Source: Gracilinema caldarium DSM 7334
GTDB taxonomy: Bacteria > Spirochaetota > Spirochaetia > Treponematales > Breznakiellaceae
Assembly: GCF_000219725.1 (NCBI RefSeq)
Contig: NC_015732.1
Coordinates: 2,796,972 to 2,860,971, forward strand
DNA length: 64,000 nt
Direction of reading: 5' to 3'
How positions within the stretch are numbered: position 1 is the stretch's first letter; every line of letters begins with the position of its first letter. Below are positions 16,890-26,321 of the stretch, one piece after another. A model generated the notes under the pieces. That model saw only the letters and a list, made by a program, of their open reading frames with translations. It had not been told where the DNA came from and searched no databases. A program made the translations under genes and the position numbers.

Positions 16890-18593
16890 ATGCCAGAAAA
16901 GGCTAAAAAAATAGTGATTATTGGCGGTGTGGCTGCTGGGGCTACAGCGGCAGCCCGACTTCGCAGGCTGGACGAATCTGCGGAAATAATTCTCCTTGAA
17001 CGGGGCCCCTATGTTTCCTTTGCAAACTGCGGCCTTCCCTATCATATTGGCGGAACAATTGAGAAACGGAGCAAACTGCTCCTACAGACTCCTGAGGGTT
17101 TTTTCAGCAGATATCGAGTCCAGGTTATGTTGAACACCGAAGCTGTCGAAATTGACCGGCAGAAAAAAACTGTCACGGTGCGTAACAACAAGTCCCCAGA
17201 TCCTAATCAGGCCCTTAGCACCATAGAGTATGATGGACTTATCCTTGCTCAGGGCGGTACTCCGGTTATTCCGCCTCTCCCTGGGGTTGACCAGACTCAT
17301 GTGTTTAAGCTCTGGACCATTCCCGACATGGATGCCATTAACAAATACATAAAAGAGCACAATCCGAAACATGTGATCGTAGTAGGGGGTGGCTTTATCG
17401 GCCTTGAAACCGCAGAAGCCTTTGTTGAACGGGGACTCTTGGTAACCATCGTTGAACTTACCGACCACCTGATGCCCCCCATGGATGCTGTGTATGGCAA
17501 ACGGATACAGGAACGCTTCGAAGCCGCAGGAGCTCTAGTCCTGGTCCAGAAGGGAGTGCAGAGTATTCAGAAGGATAGTGTTACTTTAAATGATGGCAGT
17601 ACTATTCCGGCAGACATGGTACTCCTTTCCGTAGGGGTACGGCCAAATACGGAGCTCGCAAAAAAAGCAGGTCTTGAAATCGGAGCAACCGGAGCTCTCG
17701 TTGTTGATGAATATCTCAGGACTCAGGATCCCTTTATCTGGGCTGCAGGCGACATGATAGAGGTGGTTTCCCGGGTATCGGGGGCCAAGGTTCGGATTCC
17801 TCTGGCAGGTCCGGCAAACCGGCAGGGCCGTATTGCAGCGACCAACCTTCTAGCAGCCCTGGCTGAACAGCGGAGAGAAGCCGGACCGGCGCCCCTCAAG
17901 TACCGCGGAGCCATCGGGACCTCAGTGGTTAAGATTTTTGATGAGACCGCAGCCAGTACGGGATTTTCCCTTGCCGCAGCCCGCAGGGCCGGTTTGGATG
18001 CCCGGGAAACCACCATTCTCAAGGCCCATCATGCAACATATTATCCGGGGGATCAGGACCTCCTGTTAACCCTGGTCTATGAGGCAAAGACGGGAAAACT
18101 GCTCGGCGCCCAGGCTTATGGTAAGGAAGGTGTAGAGAAACGGATTGATGCAGCAGCGGTCGCAATTTATGCAGGGCTGACAGTTGAAAACCTTACGGAG
18201 ATCGATTTTGCCTATGCACCGCCCTACTCTTCCGCCAATGATCCCCTGAACATGGCCGCCTTTACGGCAGTGAATACCATGACCGGCTACAGCCCTCAAA
18301 TTTCTGCTGATGAACTGCCTTTGGATGGTTCAGTACAGATCCTCGATGTCCGGACCTATGGCGAATATGCCCATGGTCACCTGGCTGCGGCTATCCATAT
18401 TCCCCTGGACGAACTGCGGGATCGATTGGATGAGCTATCCAAAGATAAACCGGTTCGGATCATTTCAAAAGGTGGTTTCGAAGGGCATTTAGCGAACCGG
18501 GTTCTGAAGCAGCTGGGTTACCAGGATGTTGCATATATAAGCGGTGGCTGGGCCACTCTCAGACTGAGAAAGGGTCTCAATATTGAAGCATAA
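16890..18593 (+). CDS. cdr: CoA-disulfide reductase-type flavoprotein fused to a rhodanese domain
   Basis: 567 aa. The FAD-binding start is IVIIGGVAAGATAAARLRR, the redox Cys47 sits in VSFANCGLPYHIGG, and the NAD(P)H site is VVVGGGFIGLETAEAF. A pyridine-nucleotide dimerisation domain follows to about 460, then a rhodanese domain (about 475-567). Such fusions reduce CoA disulfide, CoA persulfide or polysulfide. In the rhodanese loop the usual catalytic Cys is replaced by Ser526 (IISKGGFEGHLA), so this domain is probably not a sulfurtransferase. The next gene, 15 bases downstream, encodes a complete small rhodanese. The ATG at 16890 is chosen over 16848 because of the GGAGG spacing. Confidence 0.9.
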   Translation: MPEKAKKIVIIGGVAAGATAAARLRRLDESAEIILLERGPYVSFANCGLPYHIGGTIEKRSKLLLQTPEGFFSRYRVQVMLNTEAVEIDRQKKTVTVRNNKSPDPNQALSTIEYDGLILAQGGTPVIPPLPGVDQTHVFKLWTIPDMDAINKYIKEHNPKHVIVVGGGFIGLETAEAFVERGLLVTIVELTDHLMPPMDAVYGKRIQERFEAAGALVLVQKGVQSIQKDSVTLNDGSTIPADMVLLSVGVRPNTELAKKAGLEIGATGALVVDEYLRTQDPFIWAAGDMIEVVSRVSGAKVRIPLAGPANRQGRIAATNLLAALAEQRREAGPAPLKYRGAIGTSVVKIFDETAASTGFSLAAARRAGLDARETTILKAHHATYYPGDQDLLLTLVYEAKTGKLLGAQAYGKEGVEKRIDAAAVAIYAGLTVENLTEIDFAYAPPYSSANDPLNMAAFTAVNTMTGYSPQISADELPLDGSVQILDVRTYGEYAHGHLAAAIHIPLDELRDRLDELSKDKPVRIISKGGFEGHLANRVLKQLGYQDVAYISGGWATLRLRKGLNIEA

Positions 18594-18608
18594 GGAAGGA
18601 AGAGGAAG

Positions 18609-18887
18609 ATGGCAGGAAATTTAGTAGAAGAAAAAATCAAAGTTGGAGCTCTGGTGGTAGATGTCCGTACAGAAGATGAATTTATGGATGAGGCTTTTCC
18701 CGGGGCGATTAACATTCCCGTGGGCGAACTGCAGGTTCGAATGAAAGAACTGGAACCCAAGGATCGACCTCTGGTTCTCTATTGTGCTTCCGGAGCCCGC
18801 AGTGCCCTGGCGGCCCGAATTCTAAAAGCCGCAGGCTGGACCGACGTCATTAACGCTGGCGGCCTCTGGGATATGCCCGGGTATTAA
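18609..18887 (+). CDS. Single-domain rhodanese-like sulfurtransferase
   Basis: 92 aa, a single rhodanese domain: VVDVRTEDEFMDEAFPGAINIP, then the active-site loop LYCASGARSALAARIL with an intact Cys. It should carry persulfide sulfur. AGGAAGGAAGAGGAAG precedes the ATG, a strong ribosome binding region. Its position 15 bases after the CoA-disulfide reductase gene, whose own rhodanese loop lacks Cys, suggests that it supplies persulfide to that enzyme. Confidence 0.92.
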   Translation: MAGNLVEEKIKVGALVVDVRTEDEFMDEAFPGAINIPVGELQVRMKELEPKDRPLVLYCASGARSALAARILKAAGWTDVINAGGLWDMPGY

Positions 18888-18905
18888 TGATATACTGCAG
18901 GTACT

Positions 18906-19571
18906 ATGAACCTGCTCTATGCTTTTTATGAACGAAGGGCCCTGAATGCCTTTGTGGAAAATGATTTCCCAAAAGCCAGGGATCTGTTCAACAAAATGCT
19001 CAAGAAATGGCCCCAGCGTATTGGCATCCGCCACAACCTGGGGCTTGTGTATGTTGCCCTCAGGGATTTTCAAGCTGCAGAAACCTGTTTTCTGAAAGAC
19101 TTAGAGGACTACGGAGAATCAGTAAGCAGGCATCGAGCGTTGGGAGATCTTTATTTTTCCTGGGGAAAGGCAAGTGAATCGGCCCAGCATTACGAAAAAG
19201 CCCTTGCTTTAGCCCGTGCAGAAAACCGAGGTTCCAGATCCGAGATATCGCCGGATATCAATTTTATGCAGCGGCGCATTGCTCTTTGTAACAATGAAGA
19301 GGCTTTCCGGAAAGCCATGGAAGGAGAAGCGGCCCTGCAACGAGGTCTTGCAGCCCAGCAGCATAAAGACTGGGAGCTGGCTTACAGGGAATTTAAGACC
19401 GCAGCCGAAGCTGACCCGACCAACTTCCCCGCCTGGAATAACCGGGGGTCAATTGCAATGAATATGTACAAAGATATTGATGAAGCGAAGCGCTGCTTTG
19501 CCGAAGCCGCCAAACTGAGCGCGGCTCCGGCAATAATGCAAAACCTGTTATTGGTTACGAAAGGCCGGTAA
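18906..19571 (+). CDS. Tetratricopeptide-repeat protein
   Basis: 221 aa built of TPR helices: NDFPKARDLFNKMLKKWPQ, IRHNLGLVYVALRDFQAAE, ALGDLYFSWGKASESAQHYEKAL and WELAYREFKTAAEADP. It is probably a protein-protein interaction scaffold with unknown partners. No signal peptide is visible. A TATACT box at 18891-18896 ends nine bases before the ATG and no Shine-Dalgarno is present, so it may have its own nearly leaderless transcript as well as read-through from the rhodanese gene. Its last 17 bases overlap the 3' end of the convergent fhs gene. Confidence 0.8.
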   Translation: MNLLYAFYERRALNAFVENDFPKARDLFNKMLKKWPQRIGIRHNLGLVYVALRDFQAAETCFLKDLEDYGESVSRHRALGDLYFSWGKASESAQHYEKALALARAENRGSRSEISPDINFMQRRIALCNNEEAFRKAMEGEAALQRGLAAQQHKDWELAYREFKTAAEADPTNFPAWNNRGSIAMNMYKDIDEAKRCFAEAAKLSAAPAIMQNLLLVTKGR

Positions 19572-21309
19572 TTTTACCCGATTCATCAATATCAATTCCC
19601 ATAAAGGCGGGCTTACTGGGAAGACCAGGCATGGTCGTCATATCACCGCAGAGAGGATAAACAAAGCCCGCTCCTGCGGCAAGCCGAACTTCCCGGATTG
19701 GGAGCCGCCAGCCCTTGGGGGCCCCTTTCAGGGCTGGATCATGGGAAAGGGAATACTGGGTTTTGGCCATGCAGATGGGTAAAGTCCCAAATCCATCGGC
19801 TTCGAGTTTTTCCAGAGTTTCCCGGCTTTCATCACTATAATCGACCCCATCAGCCCCATAGACATCCCGGGCAATAGTCTCGATCTTAGCAGTAAGACTC
19901 TGATTAAGTTCGTACAAATACTGAAATTGCTTTGGTGCTTCGCATGCCTTTTCAACTGCTTCAGCCAGATCCGCGGCCCCTTCTCCGCCCTGTTCCCAGT
20001 GATGGGTTACCACCGCTGCAAAGGCCCCTGCCTGTACTGCAGTTTCCCGTACCAGATCCCACTCAGCCTGGGTGTCCGTAGGAAAGGCATTAATGGCGAC
20101 AACCGCAGGAATCCCAAAGCGCTTAACAATGCCGAGATGGGCGACCAGATTGGAAAGACCTCGGCGTAATAAGTCAAGATTTTCTTCTTTGTACTCATTG
20201 GGAAGGGGTTTCCCGGGAACCACCGCAGGGCCGCCTCCATGGGATTTTAACGCCCGGACCGTAGCCACCACCACGACCGCATCGGGAACAAGACCGCTGG
20301 TTCGGCACTTAATATCAAAGAATTTTTCCATTCCCATATCGGCACCAAAACCGCTTTCGGTTACCACATAGTCCGCATAGCGAACCGCAATCTGGTCAGC
20401 AATGACCGAAGAGTTGCCATGGGCAATATTGGCAAAAGGACCCGCATGAATAAAAGCAGGCTGGCCCTCCAGGGTTTGGAGCAGATTCGGCTTAATCGCG
20501 TCGCGAAGCAGGGCTGTCATTGCCCCGGCCACACCAAAATCTTCCGCAGTGAGCGGTTTTCCCTTCGTATCATGGGCAACTACCATCCGGCCAATCCGGG
20601 ACCTGAGATCTCCCAGATCTGTAGCCAATGCAAGAATTGCCATGACTTCACTGGCTACAGAAATATCAAAGCGGCTTTGGCGCACCGGTCCGTCTTCCCG
20701 GTCACCGAGTCCGGTAATAATGTGCCTGAGGACCCGGTCATTCATATCCACAACCCGGCCGATACCAACCCGATAGGGATCAATGTTCAGTTTCTGCAAA
20801 CCCAGCTTTTCAAAATAAGCGTCGGACCAGCGGCTTTCATGATACAGCCGGGCATCGATAGCTGCAGCGCAGAGATTATGGGCCGCAGAAACCGCATGAA
20901 TATCTCCCGTCAAATGCAGGTTGATGTCCTCCATGGGGATCACCTGACTGTACCCCCCTCCTGCAGCACCCCCCTTGATACCAAAAGTGGGCCCCATGGA
21001 GGGTTGTCGCAATGTTGCAACCGCACGATGCCCCCGATACCCCAACCCTTGCACAAGGCCCACTGTGGTAGTTGTTTTGCCTTCTCCCAGGGGTGTGGGG
21101 CTGATAGCGGTTACATCAATATATCGGGCTCGTTTTGGTAAATCGCTTTGTCCAAGTTTCCAGTCTATCTTAGCCTTTATATTCCCAAATAACTCAACCG
21201 ATGAACCTGGCAAACCTAATTTCCGTGCAATGTGTAATATAGGCTCGATCTGAGCCTCCTGGGCGATCTCAATATCCTTTGGAACGGGGTAGCGCTTGCT
21301 CACTGCCAT
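19555..21309 (-). CDS. fhs: Formate-tetrahydrofolate ligase
   Basis: 584 aa, slightly longer than the usual 556-560. It makes 10-formyl-tetrahydrofolate from formate, ATP and tetrahydrofolate. The ATP-binding loop is TPLGEGKTTTTVGL, and RQPSMGPTFGIKGGAAGGG and LTGDIHAVSAAHN are diagnostic. In anaerobes it serves folate one-carbon supply or reductive acetogenesis; no other Wood-Ljungdahl gene is in the window, so that role is open. AGGAGG lies at the ideal distance from the ATG. The 3' end overlaps the convergent TPR gene by 17 bases. Confidence 0.97.
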   Translation of the reverse strand: MAVSKRYPVPKDIEIAQEAQIEPILHIARKLGLPGSSVELFGNIKAKIDWKLGQSDLPKRARYIDVTAISPTPLGEGKTTTTVGLVQGLGYRGHRAVATLRQPSMGPTFGIKGGAAGGGYSQVIPMEDINLHLTGDIHAVSAAHNLCAAAIDARLYHESRWSDAYFEKLGLQKLNIDPYRVGIGRVVDMNDRVLRHIITGLGDREDGPVRQSRFDISVASEVMAILALATDLGDLRSRIGRMVVAHDTKGKPLTAEDFGVAGAMTALLRDAIKPNLLQTLEGQPAFIHAGPFANIAHGNSSVIADQIAVRYADYVVTESGFGADMGMEKFFDIKCRTSGLVPDAVVVVATVRALKSHGGGPAVVPGKPLPNEYKEENLDLLRRGLSNLVAHLGIVKRFGIPAVVAINAFPTDTQAEWDLVRETAVQAGAFAAVVTHHWEQGGEGAADLAEAVEKACEAPKQFQYLYELNQSLTAKIETIARDVYGADGVDYSDESRETLEKLEADGFGTLPICMAKTQYSLSHDPALKGAPKGWRLPIREVRLAAGAGFVYPLCGDMTTMPGLPSKPAFMGIDIDESGKITGLS

Positions 21310-21433
21310 GGGGTAAACCTCCTAACCTAGTATCCAGGATGAGCCTCGTAAGGCTAATCAATTTTCTAACTGCCATTGATTATAGGCACTTCTTAGAAAC
21401 TGAAGTATAAAAACTTTAATATTTAAAACACCC

Positions 21434-22552
21434 TTATTCTACATAGACCCGCGGGACCCGTTTGTTGATCCCACAGGTGATCTCATAAGGGATAGTCCCC
21501 AAAAGTTCTGACAGTTCTGCGGCGGTAGGATCCGCTTCGGTTCCACCAAACACAGTCACCGGTTCCCAACGCCTAACAGGACTATCCATTCCAAGGTCTA
21601 TCATACACTGATCCATGCAAATTCGTCCAACTAAAGGATACCGCCTACCTCCTATAGACAGGGATAATTTCCCTGAAAGCCGCCGGGGAAGTCCATCGGC
21701 ATACCCAATAGGAAGTGTTCCGATAACGGTTTCCTGTGACGCTTGCCATTTCCGGCCATAGGAAATGGCTTCTCCCGGATATACCTTCTTCATAAAAACC
21801 ACATGGGTTTGCAGTTCCATTACTGGTTGTACAGGTACTGTCTTTGCTAATTCTGGAATGGGAGGATAACCATAGGCTAACAGACCCGGCCGTACCATAT
21901 CAAAATAGGAATTTTCATGAAGAACTACCGCTCCGGAATTTGCCGCATGAAGGATTCCCGGTTTATAACCATGCTGACACAATGCATCCACAGCATCTGA
22001 GAATCGCTGAAGCTGCTTTTGTGTGTAGGCCCGATCATCGGTATCGAGAGAATCAGCCACGGAGAGATGTGTAGCAGTTCCTTCCCAATGAAGTGATGGA
22101 TAGGATGTTATCACCTCAACCAGATCCAAAATATTTTCCGGACGACATCCAATCCGTCCCATTCCAGTATCAATTTTAATATGTACCGGAAGTATTTCAC
22201 CAAGCCGTTCCGCAGTTTTCCCGACCAAATGAGCAAATTCTGTATCTGGTACGAGGGGAGTAATGTGATATCGGACCACATCCTCCAATTCTTCAGGAAT
22301 GGGGAGGGAAAAAAGCAGGATAGGGGCCACTATCCCCGCTTCCCGTAATTCAATTCCTTCCTGTACAGAAGCGACCGCAAGGAATTTTGCTCCTGCTTTA
22401 ATAGCTGCAATACCGATCCTTACCGCCCCATGTCCATAGGCATCGGCCTTTACCGGAATACAAATCGCCGTTTTTGGCCCAATTTTTTTTCGAATTTCAG
22501 CAAGATTTGCCTTAAGTCGCTCAAGATGGATAATTGCTCGTGTAGCTCGCAT
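21434..22552 (-). CDS. alr: Alanine racemase
   Basis: 372 aa, normal length. The PLP-binding lysine is in CIPVKADAYGHG, and the catalytic Tyr is in EAISYGRKW. It makes D-alanine for peptidoglycan. MGRIGCRP and CMDQCMID are typical family segments. GAGG lies four bases before the ATG. It is divergent from the downstream lipoprotein gene, with a short shared AT-rich intergenic region of 93 bases. Confidence 0.96.
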   Translation of the reverse strand: MRATRAIIHLERLKANLAEIRKKIGPKTAICIPVKADAYGHGAVRIGIAAIKAGAKFLAVASVQEGIELREAGIVAPILLFSLPIPEELEDVVRYHITPLVPDTEFAHLVGKTAERLGEILPVHIKIDTGMGRIGCRPENILDLVEVITSYPSLHWEGTATHLSVADSLDTDDRAYTQKQLQRFSDAVDALCQHGYKPGILHAANSGAVVLHENSYFDMVRPGLLAYGYPPIPELAKTVPVQPVMELQTHVVFMKKVYPGEAISYGRKWQASQETVIGTLPIGYADGLPRRLSGKLSLSIGGRRYPLVGRICMDQCMIDLGMDSPVRRWEPVTVFGGTEADPTAAELSELLGTIPYEITCGINKRVPRVYVE

Positions 22553-22645
22553 AATACCTCATATTAAAGCACTATTTTCTATATACGTCAGCCCATCAAC
22601 CATCTCTGGAATTTTACTAAAATCTATAGTATATTAAAATTGTAA

Positions 22646-24181
22646 ATGTTGAAAACATCTAGAATCCTAAATAATATAGTAATCCTCATCTTATCATTTT
22701 TCATACTATCATGTACTGACATATCATCAATTATTCCACAATCAAGTACCTACAAAGTTGCTTTATACATTGACAATACTCCCCTTGAAACCAACGGATT
22801 AATCAATGCACAGAAAATAATAAAACCGGTTTTTATTAATTCTGTTGACAATGATCCTGATGTCCAAGGCCTATCAATACACATAAAAAACTTACAAAAC
22901 GAAGAAGTTTCTTCAGAGATTCTCTATGTAAAATCCCCAATTGAGACATCAGGAACGAGGATCTTGCTTCCCAACCTTGATAAAAATCTTCCAGAATTTC
23001 AATTACCAAAGGACTTAATGATAGGCCCCTATCTCATAGTAATCAAAGTTTTAGGGAATTCCACAGTATTATCTGAAAAAGAAATACCCATATATTACTT
23101 AGGAGACGCGACCCTATCTATTACGAGTCTTTATAGTTATCCCCCTGGACATAAACCTTCACCGACAGCACCACTGTACCCCCCACATATCAACCTATTG
23201 ATTGAAGGCTCTATTGTCTTTGATATTCGACTGGATCCATACCTTATATGGTATGAAGGAGCAAACATCCTCAAAGAAGGCAGACTTACAGAATTGTCTC
23301 CGACCTTGCTATGGGAAACCTCTCAAAAAGAGGGCTTTCATACTATTCGGTTAGAAGTGTATCCTGAAAGTCCTCATAGTTCTAAACTAAATATCAAAGT
23401 ACCATGTATAAGTGCAAATCTCCGTATTGCAATTTCAAAAAATGCACCAATTCCTGGCATTGATTTTGCGGCAAACAACTATTCCTGGTGGTATCATTTT
23501 TTAGGGTCTCTTTCAGCAGAAACAACAAACAATGACTCCGAAGATTATTCTCTTGTTAAAAAGGGATTATCTGATCCGCTTTGGTTAGCAGGAACAGACT
23601 CCTATGGCTTGGCAATTGGAGAAGTCCATCAGTATCTACTAAAAAAACCAATATTAGCAGAAAAGGATAACCAACTACACCAAGGAACTATTCTACTACG
23701 TTTTGCTCCCTTTAGTAAAAATGCTAAGGGAACTGTTTTTTATGCAATATTTGAAAATAGAAACAATCCTAAAGCAGCATTTGCCATTCGTTTGTGTATA
23801 GACTCTGATAAACTTATTCTTAAAGCTCAGGTTGATGAAAATTCAATCCAAACGACTACATTGCATACTATGTTAGAACCACTTACTTTTTATACTATCG
23901 AATTACTTTTACAACAGAAAGGATCCAATATAACGATAGCAACAGCCCCCAATACCAGTCCGGTACTTACATTACCACTTCCAGATGATTTTGTATATGC
24001 AAATGAAGGTTCATTTGGTTTTGGTGAACAACAACTGGAAACTACAGACATTTCACTTTACCAAAGTCCAATTCCAGAACAACTTTTAAACGATAGTACG
24101 CTGACCTCTATGACAAATACGGAGCTTCATACACTATTTCCCATCATTGCAATAATTGACGAGTTTGGTGTCAAGTTATAA
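22646..24181 (+). CDS. Lipoprotein of unknown function
   Basis: 511 aa. The N-terminus is a lipoprotein signal with lipobox FILSC at about residue 23. The rest is beta-rich by eye; the C-terminal part (about 270-500) reads like a lectin/glucanase-fold segment (for example FWFGEQ-type strands and GTILLRFAPF), but I cannot name a family. Base composition is clearly more AT-rich than that of the neighbouring alr and fhs genes, which may indicate transfer or weak selection. It begins a run of envelope lipoprotein genes in the same orientation. Confidence 0.7.
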   Translation: MLKTSRILNNIVILILSFFILSCTDISSIIPQSSTYKVALYIDNTPLETNGLINAQKIIKPVFINSVDNDPDVQGLSIHIKNLQNEEVSSEILYVKSPIETSGTRILLPNLDKNLPEFQLPKDLMIGPYLIVIKVLGNSTVLSEKEIPIYYLGDATLSITSLYSYPPGHKPSPTAPLYPPHINLLIEGSIVFDIRLDPYLIWYEGANILKEGRLTELSPTLLWETSQKEGFHTIRLEVYPESPHSSKLNIKVPCISANLRIAISKNAPIPGIDFAANNYSWWYHFLGSLSAETTNNDSEDYSLVKKGLSDPLWLAGTDSYGLAIGEVHQYLLKKPILAEKDNQLHQGTILLRFAPFSKNAKGTVFYAIFENRNNPKAAFAIRLCIDSDKLILKAQVDENSIQTTTLHTMLEPLTFYTIELLLQQKGSNITIATAPNTSPVLTLPLPDDFVYANEGSFGFGEQQLETTDISLYQSPIPEQLLNDSTLTSMTNTELHTLFPIIAIIDEFGVKL

Positions 24182-24215
24182 AATCTGCAAACCATAAAAA
24201 GATTTCTTCTATGCT

Positions 24216-24244
24216 TTGATTTTTATCTATTGTTGTACTATATT
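24216..24244 (+). promoter_or_regulatory. Sigma-70 promoter of the 24.3-kb lipoprotein gene
   Basis: TTGATT (24216-24221), 17 bp, TATATT (24239-24244), followed by GAGGAGG just before the ATG at 24275. Confidence 0.7.
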
Positions 24245-24274
24245 CTAGATAGTTTTTATTGCTGAGGAGGATTT

Positions 24275-25348
24275 ATGTTAAAAAATCGATTCTGGGGACC
24301 CTTAATTACAGCCTTCTTTGTTATTTCGTGTGTATCATCACCTGAACCTAAAGCTCAACAAGAAGAAATGCCAAGTGCATCAGTCCCAGCTCCTAAATCT
24401 GATGCCAGAAAAAGAGCTCAAGAGCTTATTACTGGTGAAAAGATGGCAGACGAAGCTTCAACAAAATCAGACAATACTCCAACAGAAACAACAAAAATAG
24501 GAACAGAAAAACCTGTATTAACTACTACTGAACCCTCTAAAGAAGAAAGTGCACCTGAGTTAAGCCCGAAGGAAAAACAGTTCTTTGAAAATTACCTTAA
24601 AAGGCTCAAGTATATGATGGTTGTCAAAGAAGGTGCTACAGTTTCAGAATTTCAGAAACGATCAATCTTAACAAAAGGGAATGAGGTGCTTCTTAAGCAA
24701 GGCTATGATGTTATTCAGTATGACCAGCTTCTGAAAAATATAGAGGATCAGCGAGCCGCCTACGAAGCTGAAGTTGGTTCTTCTATGAGTATAACCCAAT
24801 ATATTGCACAAAAGTTAGGCGCCGATGTGTATGTAGAACTGGACTGTATTCCCCGATCTTCTACTGAAAATAGCCGTCATTATGGAGAGGCAAACTTTAC
24901 AGCTAATATGTATGATCCTTCTACTGCAGAATTGCTAGGTTCAGTAACCTTTAGAACAGACCGTTCTATCAGTACTACATCCCAGGAAGATGCCCTTATT
25001 AATGCAATTACCGCAGGAACAGCCCAGCTCATGCCTCGAATTATCAGAGATTCTACCAATGTGTTGAGAAACCGCTATGCCAACGGTATTCGGTATCAGG
25101 TTATTATTCAAAGAACTACTGATTCAAGGGCGGTTGCAGCCTTCAGACGGAATTTACGGTCCCGGGTACGGGAAATCGTGATGGGACCCAGTGCGGCGGA
25201 TCAAACTACCATGGATGTCTACCTTTTTGGTTCCCTTTCTGATTTAGAAGATGCCTGCTATAGCGCTTTCGAAAAAACCCCTGGGATGGAATCGGCTTAC
25301 TGGGTCTACACTCGGGGAAAAACGATAACTTTTAATACCGGATCCTGA
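24275..25348 (+). CDS. Lipoprotein with DUF6175/CsgG-like domain
   Basis: 357 aa. The lipobox is VISC at about residue 19, followed by a long Glu/Pro/Thr/Lys-rich linker (about 22-105) that probably spans periplasm or peptidoglycan. The folded part begins at about 110 with a helix, then GYDVIQYDQLLKN and AQKLGADVYVELDC, a pattern like CsgG/FlgO or LPP20-associated domains that assemble in the envelope. Resemblance to DUF6175 is from memory. It has its own promoter and is followed by two LPP20-type lipoproteins, so a joint envelope role is inferred. Confidence 0.7.
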   Translation: MLKNRFWGPLITAFFVISCVSSPEPKAQQEEMPSASVPAPKSDARKRAQELITGEKMADEASTKSDNTPTETTKIGTEKPVLTTTEPSKEESAPELSPKEKQFFENYLKRLKYMMVVKEGATVSEFQKRSILTKGNEVLLKQGYDVIQYDQLLKNIEDQRAAYEAEVGSSMSITQYIAQKLGADVYVELDCIPRSSTENSRHYGEANFTANMYDPSTAELLGSVTFRTDRSISTTSQEDALINAITAGTAQLMPRIIRDSTNVLRNRYANGIRYQVIIQRTTDSRAVAAFRRNLRSRVREIVMGPSAADQTTMDVYLFGSLSDLEDACYSAFEKTPGMESAYWVYTRGKTITFNTGS

Positions 25349-25445
25349 TATTTTATTCTTACTGTGATATTGGTTATTATGGTACCTGGTAGGTACTTAA
25401 AAACTTACCCATTGTCGGTTAACACCCGATTCTAAGGAGGAGAAA

Positions 25446-26123
25446 GTGAAAAAGATTTATGTAGCTCTGACAGTTGCCCTGGTTGCACTTTCAGTTGCTG
25501 GCTGTGCAAGTAAACCCGCTGCTAAGGAACCACCCAAAGAACAAGTTCCTACAAAAGGACCAAATTATGTCGTAATTGATCATAAAACAATGGCTCTTGG
25601 CGGTGCTATTCCTGACTGGCTTGAAATTTACATGAATGGTGGTGGGCTACGAGATATCGAAGCCCTTCCGAAATACAAAGATGTTTTTGTATTTGTCGGC
25701 GAAGATTCTGGTACGAACCTGAACGCACTCCGCCAGTGGGCTACGGGATTCTCTGTTGCTCAAGATATGGCACGGCTCGTATCGACCCGTGTACAAGCCC
25801 GCTTCGCCGGTGCTGCTGCGGGTAGCCCTGATGATGAGTATGGCCGGTACTTTGAAAACGTCGTGAAAACCGCCTCTGATGCGACCTATTCAGGAGCCCG
25901 TAAAGAAGCAGATTTTTGGGTTCTGAAGCGATATTTCAAAGCAGATGGCAAGACCGTAGATCGGGAAGTATATGATTACTATGTTCTTGTTACTATCGAT
26001 AAGGAGACCCTGAAAAAACAAATTGATAATGTTTTAAACGGTGTAAAAACCGACAAGCCACTCACCAAGGAACAACAGACTGCGGTAGACCGGGTAAAAC
26101 AATCCTTCTATGAAGGGTTCTAA
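25446..26123 (+). CDS. LPP20-type lipoprotein
   Basis: 225 aa with a GTG start immediately after AAGGAGGAG, which fixes the start. The lipobox is VAGC at about residue 20. The mature part has the PDWLEIYMNGG strand, FVFVGEDSG, and a helix with GFSVAQDMARLVSTRV, the layout of LPP20/FlgP-like envelope lipoproteins, then FWVLKRYFKADGKTVD...YDYYVLVTID. The LPP20 call is by pattern. The gene ends before a hairpin-rich gap of about 200 bases. Confidence 0.8.
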   Translation: MKKIYVALTVALVALSVAGCASKPAAKEPPKEQVPTKGPNYVVIDHKTMALGGAIPDWLEIYMNGGGLRDIEALPKYKDVFVFVGEDSGTNLNALRQWATGFSVAQDMARLVSTRVQARFAGAAAGSPDDEYGRYFENVVKTASDATYSGARKEADFWVLKRYFKADGKTVDREVYDYYVLVTIDKETLKKQIDNVLNGVKTDKPLTKEQQTAVDRVKQSFYEGF

Positions 26124-26152
26124 TCTGAAAAATACTGTTTTATAGGTTCTGA

Positions 26153-26190
26153 GCGCCTCTAAAAACTCAGTTAGGTTTTTATAGAGGCGC
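26153..26190 (+). terminator. Stem-loop after the LPP20-type lipoprotein gene
   Basis: GCGCCTCTAAAAAC pairs with GTTTTTATAGAGGCGC (two-base bulge). The T-tail is short (CTTT). Two further hairpins follow at 26208-26236 and 26237-26255. Confidence 0.5.
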
Positions 26191-26283
26191 CTTTAAGCTG
26201 TGGTAGACTTTTAAAAACTTACAGAGTTTTTAGAAGAGCCCATCTTAAATGGGCTAATGTAAAGGTTCTGTATGAGCCCCAGG

Positions 26284-26321
26284 GGCGGTACCATCCGGGA
26301 GGAGGGGCCGCCTGTTTTTTT
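26284..26321 (+). promoter_or_regulatory. Terminator-like element just before a start codon, possible attenuator
   Basis: A GC-rich block with GGCGG (26284-26288) facing CCGCC (26308-26312) is followed by TG and seven T residues. It ends at the ribosome binding site of the 26.3-kb gene. GCCCC at 26276-26280 could pair with the same GGGG stretch as an alternative structure. Confidence 0.3.

Noticed and set aside
20419-21141. A 240-codon open frame antisense to fhs
   Set aside because: Shadow of the strongly conserved fhs coding sequence; low-complexity translation and no ribosome binding site.
21310-21433. Possible ZTP or other riboswitch before fhs
   Set aside because: Only a small AGCC/GGCT hairpin is visible; none of the conserved riboswitch core is present.
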